A stretch of 43,394 nt of DNA from an uncultured Lentisphaerota bacterium (GCA_903896925.1 CAITZM010000090.1:1-43394), one strand, 5' to 3'. Counted from the stretch's first letter, positions 7,882 to 18,809 are shown. The notes: generated by a model not told the origin, from the sequence alone. Made by a program: numbers and translations.

Positions 7882-8313
7882 TCAACCCGAAGTGATCTGC
7901 GAGATCGCACCGTCGGGGCCGATGATCAAGCCGGCATCCCTGAGCGCGGCATTCGCCTTCGCCACAGCCGTCGACTTGACCTGCTCCACATCGAGTTTGG
8001 CGCGGGCGGCGTTCTGGGCCCACAGCGCAAGATTTTGCAGCGCCTTCCCGCTGAGGTTGGCGGCCACCATCACTTCCTTGAAACCTTCTTCGTGCTGCAT
8101 ATAGTTGCGGACTCCATCCGCCACCCGGCCGATCGTCAAGCGGACTTTGTCCTCATCGTTGCGGGCGACGCCCGTCCCGGCGACCTTGCGCTCCTTCTTG
8201 GGATACAACTTGAATTCATCCTGGCCCTTGGTTTTGCGCCAATAGCAGCCTTCCGGACATTCCCGCGGCGGATGCTTGCCCTTCACAGCCTGGCCTTCGA
8301 TATACTCGCTCAT
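7882..8313 (-). CDS. Hypothetical protein, 143 aa
   Basis: I do not recognise this protein. The first half is charged, with a CPEGCYWRK motif (two cysteines three residues apart) and a lysine-rich stretch (YPKKERKVAG). The second half looks alpha-helical and alanine-rich (KALQNLALWAQNAARAK), ending in a short glycine-rich tail. There is no signal peptide or membrane segment, so it is probably cytoplasmic. GGAG lies 9 bases before the ATG, which supports real translation. It diverges from the kinase-like gene and its 3' end abuts the structured region at 7500-7881, so the two could be transcribed together. Function unknown. Confidence 0.6.
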   Translation of the reverse strand: MSEYIEGQAVKGKHPPRECPEGCYWRKTKGQDEFKLYPKKERKVAGTGVARNDEDKVRLTIGRVADGVRNYMQHEEGFKEVMVAANLSGKALQNLALWAQNAARAKLDVEQVKSTAVAKANAALRDAGLIIGPDGAISQITSG

Positions 8314-8651
8314 GTGTCTATCTCCGTGTCACGCGTCTTATGCATCCCCACACGCACCTCGCGGGGCTCGCCCGCCGGCGGCGCGTCGGTTATCGAGCGC
8401 CTGCCGACCCTGCAAAAACAGGCGCGCATTCTTGCCGTCCGCACCGCGAAGTCAAGCCCTGTTACCGGAGACCTGCGAACCGCAACCGTGACGCGGCCAA
8501 CCTGGAACCGAAGCGACGGCCCAGGGCCCCGCCATCAATCCGACCTGTACTCAAGCCTTCGAAACCGGGCCCCTCCGCCGGGGGGCCGAGGCGGGCCTAA
8601 AGCCCAATGAATTTGCTTGTTGTGGGCCGAGGGAAACGGCTACAAGGGGCC
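8314..8651. other. Divergent spacer between hypothetical gene and kinase-like gene
   Basis: About 340 bases with no supported gene. It contains a GC-rich hairpin (GGCCCC-TCCGCC-GGGGGGCC, about 8569-8588) and must hold promoters for both divergent genes, but no clear -35/-10 pair is visible. Confidence 0.4.
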
Positions 8652-9467
8652 ATGAGTACAAGGGAGTTTGCCGGATATGACATCGTGCGCCCGCTGGGCA
8701 GCGGGGGGATGACGCGCCTGCTGCTGGCGCTCGATGCCCATCACCGGCACGTGGTCGTCCGCTACCTGACGGAGGACTTCGCCAAACGCTGGAGCTACCG
8801 CCGGCACTTCTTCGGCGGCGCCAAGGTGATGCAGAAACTGAACCACCCACACATTTCGCGGCTGATCAAGACGGGCTACGTCGGCAAAATCCCTTACATG
8901 GTGCTGGAGTATATCGAGGCCAAGACCTTGCGCGATGTCATGCTGGCCAAGGACCACATCCTGACCGACAACACGCTCTCGCTGATGCGGCAGCTGGCTA
9001 CGCTCCTGAGCTACATCCATTCCGCCGGCTACCTGCACCTGGACTTCAAGCCGGAAAATCTGCTGGTGCGGGCCGATGGGGTGATTTTCGTGATCGATTT
9101 CGACCTGTCGCTCCCGATCCAGCGGCCATGGTGGCGGCGGCGGTTGCGCGAACTGCCCGGCACGCCCGCCTATGTGGCGCCGGAAACGCTGCGGACACAC
9201 CGCGTGGATGTGCGAAGCGATATCTACAGCCTCGGCGTGATTTTCTACGAGATGTTGACGTTCCATAAACCATTTGAAAGCGACAAGTTGGAACTGGCCC
9301 GCGCGGCGCAGATGAACCCCGCGGTGGCGCCGACTCCACTGCGCCAGCACAACCCGCAGGTGGCGCCCGCCCTCGAGGCGGTCGTGCTCAAATGCCTTGC
9401 GAAGCGGCCGGAAGACCGCTACCCTTCAATGTCGCTCGTCATTCGCGACATGGAAAAGATGCTATGA
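8652..9467 (+). CDS. Protein kinase-like protein with degenerate ATP-binding residues
   Basis: 271 residues, essentially one Hanks-type Ser/Thr kinase domain with no membrane segment. The fold is clear: glycine loop LGSGGM (15-20), HxDFKPEN catalytic loop (Asp131, Lys133, Asn136), IDFD at 148-151 in place of DFG, APE (176-178) and DVRSDIYSLGVIFYEML. However, the invariant lysine of VAIK is arginine (VVVR, Arg37), the helix-C glutamate position reads Gly (FFGGAKVM), HRD is HLD and DFG is DFD. It may be a pseudokinase or an atypical kinase. ATG 8652 is preferred over 8607 because the domain starts just after it and AAGGGG precedes it. Its stop overlaps the start of the L,D-transpeptidase gene by four bases, so the two are coupled and may act together at the envelope. 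Confidence 0.85.
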   Translation: MSTREFAGYDIVRPLGSGGMTRLLLALDAHHRHVVVRYLTEDFAKRWSYRRHFFGGAKVMQKLNHPHISRLIKTGYVGKIPYMVLEYIEAKTLRDVMLAKDHILTDNTLSLMRQLATLLSYIHSAGYLHLDFKPENLLVRADGVIFVIDFDLSLPIQRPWWRRRLRELPGTPAYVAPETLRTHRVDVRSDIYSLGVIFYEMLTFHKPFESDKLELARAAQMNPAVAPTPLRQHNPQVAPALEAVVLKCLAKRPEDRYPSMSLVIRDMEKML

Positions 9468-10606
9468 ACGACGATCCATATCTTGAGTCAGGTGGCAGTG
9501 CGCGCAAAATCGGCATGTTGGTCGCCTTTGTCGTCATCGCCGGCCTGCTGGTGGGCGCGGCGTGGTATATCGCCGAGCAATTGCACGGAGTCAAACTCAA
9601 CAAGGCCGAAAAGGAAGCCGCCGCCCTGGAAGGGGTGCGGCAACAGATCCGTGCGCAGGTCGCCGCGGCTCAAGCGGCCGCCACGCCGACATCCCCGCCG
9701 TCCGTGACGCCGCCGGTCGAACCGGCCCCCACCCCGCCGCCCGTGAGCGCCCCCGCCCCGGCGCCGGAACCCCAGAAGCAGCCGGAACCGGTGCCCGTTC
9801 CGCCCGCGCCGCCGCCGCCGCCCATCCCCGCGCCGGTCCCCGAACCGGTGCCGGTCGCTCCCGTGGTCGCCATGCCCGCACCCACCCCGTTGCCGCCGGG
9901 TGCCGAGGCAGCGCAGCGGCTCGCCGAAGCCCGCGACCTCTGCAAGAACGATCGTTGCCTGCAGGCCCGCGACCTGTGTCTGCAACTGCTCGAAAAGAAC
10001 AAGGACGGCGCGCTCCGCGCCGAGGCCGAAAAACTGCTCGGCGAAATCCACATCACCCTCGCCTTTTCCAAGCGCCCGATGCCGGAGAAGACCGATTACA
10101 CGGTCCAGAACGGCGACACGCTCGGCGGCCTGGCGAAGAAGTTCACCACGACCAAGGAAATGATCCGCAAGAGCAACAACTTCGCCGGCGATGTCATCCG
10201 CATCGGCGACCGCTTCCGCATCCTGGGCGCCAAGTGGGCTGTTACCGTCAGCAAGAACAGCAACGACCTGCTCGTGACGATGAACGACAAGTTCTTCAAG
10301 CGCTACCGGGTCGGCACCGGCCAGTACAGCATGACCCCGACCGGCACGTTCCATGTCGTCAGCCGGCTGGAGCACCCCACGTGGTACCGCGCCGGCGGCT
10401 CGCCCATCCCCTTCGGCGACACGAACAACGTGCTCGGCACGCACTGGATCTCGCTCGACATCCCCCACTACGGCATCCATGGCACCTGGGAGACGAACAC
10501 CATTGGCACCCAGTCCAGCCAGGGCTGCATCCGCCTGCTCAACGACCAGGTCGCGGAGCTGTACATCCTGCTGCCGGAAGGCACGCCGGTCACCATCACG
10601 GAGTAA
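9464..10606 (+). CDS. LysM-containing L,D-transpeptidase (YkuD/ErfK family)
   Basis: 380 residues. Order: short cytoplasmic tail, membrane helix (about 15-38), short coiled coil (42-72), Pro/Ala-rich linker (74-146), helical repeat-like segment (147-196), LysM domain (DYTVQNGDTLGGLAKKF, 211-253), and YkuD catalytic domain (256-378). The active site is visible as HG at 339-340 and SQGCIRL with Cys355. This enzyme class forms 3-3 cross-links in peptidoglycan or attaches proteins to it; LysM binds the glycan. The protein is anchored in the inner membrane facing the periplasm, the proline linker spanning towards the wall. It starts inside the stop codon of the kinase-like gene (ATGA), suggesting joint production. 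Confidence 0.92.
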   Translation: MNDDPYLESGGSARKIGMLVAFVVIAGLLVGAAWYIAEQLHGVKLNKAEKEAAALEGVRQQIRAQVAAAQAAATPTSPPSVTPPVEPAPTPPPVSAPAPAPEPQKQPEPVPVPPAPPPPPIPAPVPEPVPVAPVVAMPAPTPLPPGAEAAQRLAEARDLCKNDRCLQARDLCLQLLEKNKDGALRAEAEKLLGEIHITLAFSKRPMPEKTDYTVQNGDTLGGLAKKFTTTKEMIRKSNNFAGDVIRIGDRFRILGAKWAVTVSKNSNDLLVTMNDKFFKRYRVGTGQYSMTPTGTFHVVSRLEHPTWYRAGGSPIPFGDTNNVLGTHWISLDIPHYGIHGTWETNTIGTQSSQGCIRLLNDQVAELYILLPEGTPVTITE

Positions 10607-10627
10607 CCGCTCACCGGGAGAACGCAC

Positions 10628-11629
10628 GTGGCATCCTACGCATTACCTTTTGAAAAACCGATCGCCGAACTCGAGCGCAGGCTCGAGGAACTGCGCCATC
10701 TGACCAACAAGCAGAACGTGGACGTGGCGTCGGAGATCAGCGGCATGGAGCAGAAGATTGCCGAGACCCGCAAGACCATCTACGGCAACCTGACGCCGTG
10801 GCAGACCGTGCAGGTGGCCCGCCACCCGCTCCGCCCCTACGCGATCGATTACATCCGCGCGATGGCAACGGACTTCATCGAACTCCACGGAGACCGCATC
10901 CACCGCGACGACCGCGCCATCTTCGGCGGCTTCTGCAAGCTCGACGGCCAGCGGGTCCTCGTCATCGGCACCCAGAAGGGCCGCGACACCAAGAGCAATC
11001 TGGAGTGCAACTTCGGCTGCGCCTACCCCGAGGGCTATCGCAAGGCCCTGCGCCTGATGAAACTCGCCGCCAAATTCCGCGTCCCCATCGTCACCCTGAT
11101 CGACACCCCGGGCGCCTATCCCGGCATCGAATCCGAGGAGCGCCACATCGCCGAGGCCATCGCGGTCAATTTGCGCGAGATGTTCACCTTCCCCGTCCCC
11201 ATGGTCGTCACCATCATCGGCGAAGGCGGCAGCGGCGGCGCCCTCGGCATCGGCATCGGCGACCGCGTCCTGATCCTGCAGAACGCCTACTACTCCGTCA
11301 TCTCGCCCGAAGGCTGCGCCGCCATCCTGTGGAAGAACCGCGCCTACGCCGACCGCGCCGCCGCCGCGCTCAAGATCACCTCGAAGGATCTGATCGCCGC
11401 GCGCCTGGCCGACGAGATCATCCCGGAGCCGGCCGGCGGCGCCCACGCCGACCCCCAGCTCATGGCCGCAAACCTCAAGTCCTACATCCTGAAGAACCTG
11501 CGCGACCTGCAAAGCTACACCCCTGAACACCTGCTCAAGCTGCGCTACGACAAATTCCGCGCCATGGGCGTCTATGAAGAGCGCCAGAAGGCGGTCGCAG
11601 CCCCGGCCGCCGCGTCCGTCAGCGTCTGA
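10628..11629 (+). CDS. accA: Acetyl-CoA carboxylase carboxyltransferase subunit alpha
   Basis: 333 residues, close to the usual length of about 320. AccA with AccD transfers the carboxyl group from biotin to acetyl-CoA, the first committed step of fatty acid synthesis, in the cytoplasm. Family marks include the N-terminal helix LPFEKPIAELERRLEEL, the RHPLRPYAIDYI segment, GTQKGRDTKSNLECNFG, PIVTLIDTPGAYPGIESEER and the oxyanion-hole region GEGGSGGALGIGIGDRVLIL followed by YSVISPEGCAAILW. The start is GTG 10628 with GGGAGAA about 6 bases upstream. It lies 21 bases after the L,D-transpeptidase gene, so probably in one transcript. No accD is in the window. Confidence 0.97.
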   Translation: MASYALPFEKPIAELERRLEELRHLTNKQNVDVASEISGMEQKIAETRKTIYGNLTPWQTVQVARHPLRPYAIDYIRAMATDFIELHGDRIHRDDRAIFGGFCKLDGQRVLVIGTQKGRDTKSNLECNFGCAYPEGYRKALRLMKLAAKFRVPIVTLIDTPGAYPGIESEERHIAEAIAVNLREMFTFPVPMVVTIIGEGGSGGALGIGIGDRVLILQNAYYSVISPEGCAAILWKNRAYADRAAAALKITSKDLIAARLADEIIPEPAGGAHADPQLMAANLKSYILKNLRDLQSYTPEHLLKLRYDKFRAMGVYEERQKAVAAPAAASVSV

Positions 11630-11711
11630 CGCGGGACCGCGCAACACACGCCGCGCCGCCCGTGTGCCGGAGGGATGCGCGAGGCCGGCCCCCGTGACGG
11701 AGGAGCAACAC

Positions 11712-12629
11712 ATGCAGCAGACGATCCGCAAGTGGATGGGCCAAACGTGGAAACGCGCGGGGCTGGGCCTGGTGCTGGCCCTGGGCTGGGTGGCCGCCGC
11801 GGCCGAAGGTGTGACCATCGCCGTCACGGGCGACATTTACACCCCCGACGCCAAGGTGGTTTCCGATGCGATCCTCGCGCAGCAACCCCTCGCGGCTGTG
11901 CTGCTCGTGGGCGACACCTGCAATGGGAAAACATCGCCGCTCGAAAAGTTCAAAGAAATCCATCAGGGCACCTACGGCCGCTTCCTGTCCCTGATCTTCC
12001 CCGCCCCCGGCAACCACGACAGCTTATCCAAGCCGCCGTTCAGCGGCTACCGCGCCTACTGGGGCAGTGCCGCGCACGCACCGGAGCAGTACTACAGTTT
12101 CGACCTCGGCGGCTGGCATTTCGTCAGCCTCGACAGCGTCTCGTTCCACGACGCGAAGGTCAGCGGCCCCCGGCAGCTCGCCTGGCTCAAGGCCGACCTC
12201 GCGGCGCACCCCAAGCAGCCGGTGATCGCCTACTGGCACTACCCCTACTTCTCGCGCGCCAAGCACCTCGGCGACCCGAAGATGAAGCCGCTGTGGCAGG
12301 CCCTCGAAGAGCATGGGCCGGCGCTGCTCTTCTGCGGGCACAACCACGTCTATGAACGTTTTCCGCCGCTCGACGCCGAGGGGCATACCGTGGCGGCAGC
12401 CAAGGGCGTGCAGGAGTTCGTCATCGGACCTGGCGGGGCCTCGCCGATCAAGGCGCAGGCACCCGATGCCCCGGGCCCCGCCTCGGCCTGTTTCCATGGC
12501 GGCGCCCAACACGTCGGGTTTTTCGTACTGCAACCCGGCGGCGCGTTCGCCTACACGATCAAGTCCGTGAGCAGCAAGGGCGAGACCGCCGTGGTCGACC
12601 AGGGCCAGGGCAACATCTCGGCGCAGTGA
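11712..12629 (+). CDS. Secreted calcineurin-like metallophosphoesterase
   Basis: 305 residues with a signal peptide (KRAGLGLVLALGWVAAAAEG). The two-metal phosphoesterase motifs are present in order: TGD at 39-41, VGDTCNG (Asp68), PGNHDS (Asn101, His102), YWHYPYF and GHNHVYER. The last motif and the general layout resemble purple acid phosphatase/alkaline phosphatase-type enzymes. The first motif reads GDIYTPD, lacking the common D-x-H or D-x-G form. ATG 11712 is preceded by GGAGGAG 7 bases upstream; longer in-frame versions start inside accA. The substrate is unknown; an exported phosphatase releasing phosphate from organic esters is the simplest reading. It lies 82 bases after accA. Confidence 0.87.
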   Translation: MQQTIRKWMGQTWKRAGLGLVLALGWVAAAAEGVTIAVTGDIYTPDAKVVSDAILAQQPLAAVLLVGDTCNGKTSPLEKFKEIHQGTYGRFLSLIFPAPGNHDSLSKPPFSGYRAYWGSAAHAPEQYYSFDLGGWHFVSLDSVSFHDAKVSGPRQLAWLKADLAAHPKQPVIAYWHYPYFSRAKHLGDPKMKPLWQALEEHGPALLFCGHNHVYERFPPLDAEGHTVAAAKGVQEFVIGPGGASPIKAQAPDAPGPASACFHGGAQHVGFFVLQPGGAFAYTIKSVSSKGETAVVDQGQGNISAQ

Positions 12630-12642
12630 CCCATCGCAAGAA

Positions 12643-12678
12643 AAACCACGGAGCGCGCGCAGGCACACTCCGTGGTTT
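12643..12678. terminator. Bidirectional terminator between convergent genes
   Basis: Perfect 11-bp inverted repeat AAACCACGGAG / CTCCGTGGTTT around a 14-base GC-rich loop. The left arm is preceded by AAGAA (T-rich on the minus strand) and the right arm ends in TTT. It lies between the stop of the phosphoesterase (plus) and the stop of the oxidoreductase (minus), so it can serve both. Confidence 0.75.
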
Positions 12679-12723
12679 CCTGCGGCCGCGTTGCTCGCAA
12701 CGCGGTCGCCTGTGGCGGGTTCG

Positions 12724-14250
12724 TCAGACCTCGTCGGGGACGACGAAGGGCGCCCGCTGTTTTTCTTTGACCAGCGCGTTGGCCGCATCGTTGTCGATGA
12801 AGCGCTCGGTCTTCGGGTCCATCTTCAGCATCGGGCCGATAACCGCCTTCGTTTCGTCGAGGTTCACGCCGTTGGCGGCGAGGTGTTCCTTGAAACGGCC
12901 GAAGGTTTCGACCATATCCTTGTTGCCCTTGATCTGCTCGAGGATTTCGCCCGACGCCGCCTTCTGGCCCAGCCGGTAGGAGATGTTCGGCGTGTGGCAC
13001 AGCGCGCTCGACAGGTGACCTTCCTGGATCGGACCCTTCAAGTCGGACATCTTGCGGCTGCGGACGGCCTTGATGAAGTTGCCGAAGTGGCCGCTGTCTT
13101 CCTGGAAGTCCATGACCACGGCGCCGGCCGCGGCGGGCGCGCCATCTTTGCCCTTCTTGGGCTTGGCATGGCCCTTGAACTCCTGCAACTTCTTGCCTTC
13201 CTTGTCAAAGGCGGTCGCCTCGCTGTAGCTGGGAATGACCATGTAGCCATTCTCGCAGTGAATGACGCAGCCGACGCCGGCGCCGAGATATTTGTCCATC
13301 GCCGGGGCGCCGGTCTTCGTGGGCAGACCGCGCACTTCAAAGATCAGCGGCGCGCCGTCGTAGTCGTGCAGCGCGATCTGGGTGTTCGGCGTTTCGGCGT
13401 CGTCCTCGTAACCGAAGCGGCCGCCGATGCTCATCACGCGCGGCGAAACTTCGCCGACGTTCAGCGCCCAGCGGCAGAGATCCATCTGATGGATGCCCTG
13501 GTTGCCGATATCGCCATTGCCCGTGGCCCAGAACCAGTGCCAGTTGTAGTGCACCGTGCCCTGCTTGCCATTGCGCCGCGGCGGCTCGAAGGGGGCCGGT
13601 CCGCACCAGAGATCATAGTCAATCTCCGGCGGAATGGGCTGCGGGCCGGTGGTCTTGCCGATGCTGTCGCGTTTCTTGTAGCAGAGACCGCGCGAGACGA
13701 GCACCTTGCCCAGCCCGCCACCGTGCAAAAATTCCATCGCTTTGTTGATGCCCACACTGGAACGGCACTGCATGCCGGCCTGGACGATGCGGTTATACTT
13801 CGCCGCCGCCTTGACGGCCTGGCGACCTTCCCAGACGTTGTGCGAGACGGGTTTCTCGACATACACATCCTTGCCCGCCTGGCAGCCCCAGACCGTGATC
13901 AGCGAGTGCCAGTGGTTCGGCGTCGCGGTGCTGATCGCGTCGATTTCTTTGTTCTCCAGCAGCTTGCGGACGTCCGTATAGGTTTCGACCTTCTGGTTCC
14001 GCTTCTCGAAATCCTTCGCGGCCCGGTCAAGCACGCTCTTGTCCACATCGCACAGGGCCACGATGCGCACGCCCGGCAGCGCCCGGAAGCCGCTGATGTG
14101 CGAAGCGCCGCGGCCCTTGAAGCCGACCACGGCGATGCGGATGTCGCTGTTGGCGCCTTCGGGTTTGGCCCACGTCGACCGCGGCAGACTCAACGCCGCG
14201 GCGGCGAGGCCGGACGTCTGCAGGAAACTACGACGACTGATCTGGTTCAT
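12724..14250 (-). CDS. Tat-exported Gfo/Idh/MocA family oxidoreductase
   Basis: 508 residues. The N-terminus SRRSFLQTSGLAAAALSL is a twin-arginine signal, so the enzyme should be folded and loaded with cofactor before export to the periplasm. It continues with a Rossmann domain (IRIAVVGFKGRGASHI, GxGxxA-type NAD(P) loop; CDVDKS after strand 2), the family motif VEKPVSHN, and a C-terminal GFO/IDH/MocA alpha/beta domain with GNGDIGNQGIHQMDLCRWAL, where the HQMD segment is the usual catalytic histidine region. Exported members in PVC bacteria are linked to sugar or sugar-derivative metabolism; the substrate cannot be inferred. AGGAG lies 5 bases before ATG 14250. It follows the PmoA-family gene by 25 bases, and the two form an operon. 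Confidence 0.9.
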   Translation of the reverse strand: MNQISRRSFLQTSGLAAAALSLPRSTWAKPEGANSDIRIAVVGFKGRGASHISGFRALPGVRIVALCDVDKSVLDRAAKDFEKRNQKVETYTDVRKLLENKEIDAISTATPNHWHSLITVWGCQAGKDVYVEKPVSHNVWEGRQAVKAAAKYNRIVQAGMQCRSSVGINKAMEFLHGGGLGKVLVSRGLCYKKRDSIGKTTGPQPIPPEIDYDLWCGPAPFEPPRRNGKQGTVHYNWHWFWATGNGDIGNQGIHQMDLCRWALNVGEVSPRVMSIGGRFGYEDDAETPNTQIALHDYDGAPLIFEVRGLPTKTGAPAMDKYLGAGVGCVIHCENGYMVIPSYSEATAFDKEGKKLQEFKGHAKPKKGKDGAPAAAGAVVMDFQEDSGHFGNFIKAVRSRKMSDLKGPIQEGHLSSALCHTPNISYRLGQKAASGEILEQIKGNKDMVETFGRFKEHLAANGVNLDETKAVIGPMLKMDPKTERFIDNDAANALVKEKQRAPFVVPDEV

Positions 14251-14275
14251 GCTTGCTCCTGTTTGGTTTGGCAAT

Positions 14276-15214
14276 TCATTGGGCGCTCTGCCCGGCAACG
14301 AACTCCTGATAACGCTCGGCCACGCGGCCGGCTTTTTCGTCGCCAGTGTGGAAAACAAAACGGTAACGGAACGTCGCGCGCTCGCCGGCCGCGAGTTTGA
14401 GATCGCCCGCGCCCTTGGGCTTGTTCTTGTCGAAGTCGTGGAGGCCGAACGGATTCGCCGCGAAGAGCCCGTAGTCGCGCACATGCCAGGTGGTCGGATG
14501 CCGCGGATTCTGCGGTGCGTCGAAGATCGCCACGCCCAGCACCTTGCCACCCACCGGGCCGACATAGTCCACCCACCCGGCCGGCTTGCCCCACGCGGCC
14601 ACATCGCGTTCGCCCGCGCTGCTGAGGATATGCCCCTGAGCGCCCTTGCCCTTGACGCTCATCGTCGCCGGCAGGCGGATCGCCATCGAGCCTTCCTTCG
14701 TGTCCCCGAAGGTCACTGGACCTTGGGAGGCGATCAATGTGATCTCGAAATCCAGCATGCGCACGTCGCCATCGGCGTGGAACCGGATGGTGCGCTCATC
14801 GCTGCACAAGAGCTTGCCGTCGTGGTCCACCCAGTTGCAACGCTCGCGCAACGCCGAACCGGACATGCCCAGGAATTTCTCATGCACCGTCCTGCCGAAC
14901 GCCTTCTGCTCCGACCAGCAATCCACGCCGTTGACGCTGCCGTGCGCATACCACAGACCCTTGTGGTGGATGTGATCGGTCGGTTCGTTGGTGGTCTGTT
15001 GGAGCGGCCAGTTGCGCGTCAGGCCGACCTCGCCGGGGCCCATGATCGGATAGAAATAGGGCCGCGCGACATCCTGATAGTGATATTCCGTGAAGAGCTT
15101 GCCGCCGATTTCCACGCGGACCTTGCCGCCCGCATCCGTGAAAACGACCTCGTCGGCGGCCGCCACCGCCGTCACGCCACCGACCAGCAACACCATCGCC
15201 CGGAGAAAGTTCAT
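14276..15214 (-). CDS. Secreted PmoA / DUF6807 family protein
   Basis: 312 residues with a signal peptide (FLRAMVLLVGGVTAVAAADE). It matches the family named after methane oxygenase PmoA (Pfam PF14100, also DUF6807); the methane link is a naming artefact, and the proteins are beta-sandwich-like secreted proteins common in Verrucomicrobia and Planctomycetes. Typical features seen: YFYPIMGPGEVGLTRNWPL, DHIHHKGLWYAHGSVNGVDCW, WVDYVGPVGGKVLGVAIFD and HPTTWHVRDYGLFAANPFGLHDF. The HIHHKG and WHVRDYG segments are the conserved core. No activity is established for the family; frequent pairing with Gfo/Idh/MocA enzymes, as here, suggests a role in handling glycans or sugar derivatives in the periplasm. 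Confidence 0.87.
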   Translation of the reverse strand: MNFLRAMVLLVGGVTAVAAADEVVFTDAGGKVRVEIGGKLFTEYHYQDVARPYFYPIMGPGEVGLTRNWPLQQTTNEPTDHIHHKGLWYAHGSVNGVDCWSEQKAFGRTVHEKFLGMSGSALRERCNWVDHDGKLLCSDERTIRFHADGDVRMLDFEITLIASQGPVTFGDTKEGSMAIRLPATMSVKGKGAQGHILSSAGERDVAAWGKPAGWVDYVGPVGGKVLGVAIFDAPQNPRHPTTWHVRDYGLFAANPFGLHDFDKNKPKGAGDLKLAAGERATFRYRFVFHTGDEKAGRVAERYQEFVAGQSAQ

Positions 15215-15331
15215 ACGTTTTTACCCTAGCACACGCTTGAGCCCGCTTTCGAGCATGAAATCATGGCAACAAACGCAAGGGTCGTGGAATTATTTCAGCG
15301 CGGCGGAAAGAAGTGCCCGCCGCAGCACAAA

Positions 15332-15489
15332 GTAGTCCTCTCGCTCCGCGAGAGGTTCCGGTAAGGGCTCTCTACCGCAAAGGGCAGCGGCAGCGGAATA
15401 AGTTGATCCACAGATTACACCGATTTCACAGATGAGAAGCGGCGGCGGACAGGCAGCGCACCGAACCTCACGCGGAGCGTGAGGACTAC
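15332..15489. repeat. Inverted pair of TCC-triloop palindromes with compensatory changes
   Basis: GTAGTCCTCTCGC-TCC-GCGAGAGG at 15332-15355 and, inverted, CCTCACGC-GGA-GCGTGAGGAC at 15466-15489. Read in the same direction the two differ at one stem pair only, T-A against A-T, so pairing is kept. Both have an 8-bp stem and a TCC triloop. Confidence 0.75.
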
Positions 15490-15519
15490 AATGCGGAAGA
15501 TTTTCACAGCCCAACCCGC

Positions 15520-15548
15520 CTTCGTGGGCGGGGTTTCCGGCCCCGCGA
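15520..15548 (+). repeat. CTTCGTGGGCGGGG intergenic element, copy 1
   Basis: The 29-base unit CTTCGTGGGCGGGGTTTCC followed by GGCCCCGCGA recurs at 20626-20654 with AA for GG before CCCCGC. The GCGGGG and CCCCGC parts can pair. Confidence 0.7.
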
Positions 15549-15801
15549 ACCCAAACCCAAAGGAGCTTGAATGAGGAGAGTAGGAATAGCAGCCCCTCCG
15601 CTCCCGCTTTACTGGGTTCCGCCTGCATCAGTGCGCAAGTTCGCAGGGTTCGCCAGTCGCGTTCTCACGAACGCGGCTACGTAAAGCCGCAGGTTGACGT
15701 GCCCGATTGCGGCGACCGGAACCCGAGCGGGTGCTCGGATGCGAAGACGGGAACTACGGACGGAACCGACGAGGAAAAGCCGCTCCGGTTTTTGGGGTTG
15801 A

Positions 15802-17172
<1,371 letters not shown>

Positions 17173-17211
17173 TGTCGGATTTATGATTTATGACGTTCAA
17201 GCGGTCGTAAG

Positions 17212-17924
<713 letters not shown>

Positions 17925-17928
<4 letters not shown>

Positions 17929-18800
17929 TCCCTGCCCTCGTCCAACGCACCACCAGCGGACTGCTGCTCGGCGGCGCGGCCATCGGCATTTTCTTCTGGG
18001 CGCCCGTGTCGGGTCTGTTCCTCGTCCTGCTGCTCGTGGCCACGCTGGCGTCCCGCGAGTTCTACGCCCTGCTGCCCGCCGCCAACATCCCGCGCTACCC
18101 CGTCGTCGGCACGCTCTGCGGCCTGCTCTACCTCTCCGGCGTCTGGCTGCAGCTCAACCTGACCACGTTGACGGGCGCCCAGCGCGCCGCCATCGAGCCG
18201 GCCCTGCTTTTCCTGATCGTCGCCGTGATCCTCATCCGCCAGTTTCCGCAGACCGAGAACACCCGCCCGCTCGAGACCATGGCCGGCACGCTCATGGGCG
18301 TGCTCTATGTCCCGCTCATGCTCGGCTTCTTTCCGCGACTCCTGCTCACCTGGGGCGCGGACACCGGCCGCTGGCTCATCTTCTTCGGCGTGCTCGTCGT
18401 GAAGGTCAGCGACATCGGCGCCTATTTCGTCGGCTCCACGCTCGGCCGCCACAAGCTCTGTCCGCACATCTCCCCCAAGAAGACCTGGGAAGGGTTCGCG
18501 GGCGGCATCATCGCCTCGCTCGTCGCCAGCCTGGCCTGGTGGCAGCTGGCCCACGGCCGCATCGGCGCGCTGGAACTCACCCTGCCCCACGCCGTCGCGC
18601 TCGGCCTGCTGCTCCCCGTGATGGGCCTGTTCGGCGACCTCGCCGAGTCGGTCTTCAAGCGCGCCGCCAACGTCAAGGACTCCGCCAACTACATCCAGGG
18701 CATGGGCGGCGTCCTCGACGTGCTCGACAGCCTGCTGCTGACCGCGCCCCTGCTCTTCATCTATGTCCTGTTGTTCCTGCACCTGAAACCCGGAGTTTGA
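17925..18800 (+). CDS. cdsA: Phosphatidate cytidylyltransferase
   Basis: 291 residues, about eight membrane helices. CdsA makes CDP-diacylglycerol from phosphatidate and CTP for all phospholipids. The signature region is clear: KVSDIGAYFVGSTLGRHKL, ISPKKTWEG and GDLAESVFKRAANVKDSANY, followed by GMGGVLDVLDSLL. In the signature, the usual GHGGVLDRxDS reads GMGGVLDVLDS here: the His is Met and the Arg is Val, while both metal-binding aspartates remain. GTG 17925 overlaps the uppS stop by four bases (GTGA), with GGAG about 7 bases upstream. A much longer open frame in the same phase reads back through uppS and is not the true gene. Confidence 0.95.
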
Positions 18801-18809
18801 GAAAGCATT

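Noticed and set aside
14276..15214. Methane monooxygenase subunit, from the PmoA name.
   Set aside because: The family name is misleading; this is a soluble secreted protein without the membrane helices or metal sites of particulate methane monooxygenase.
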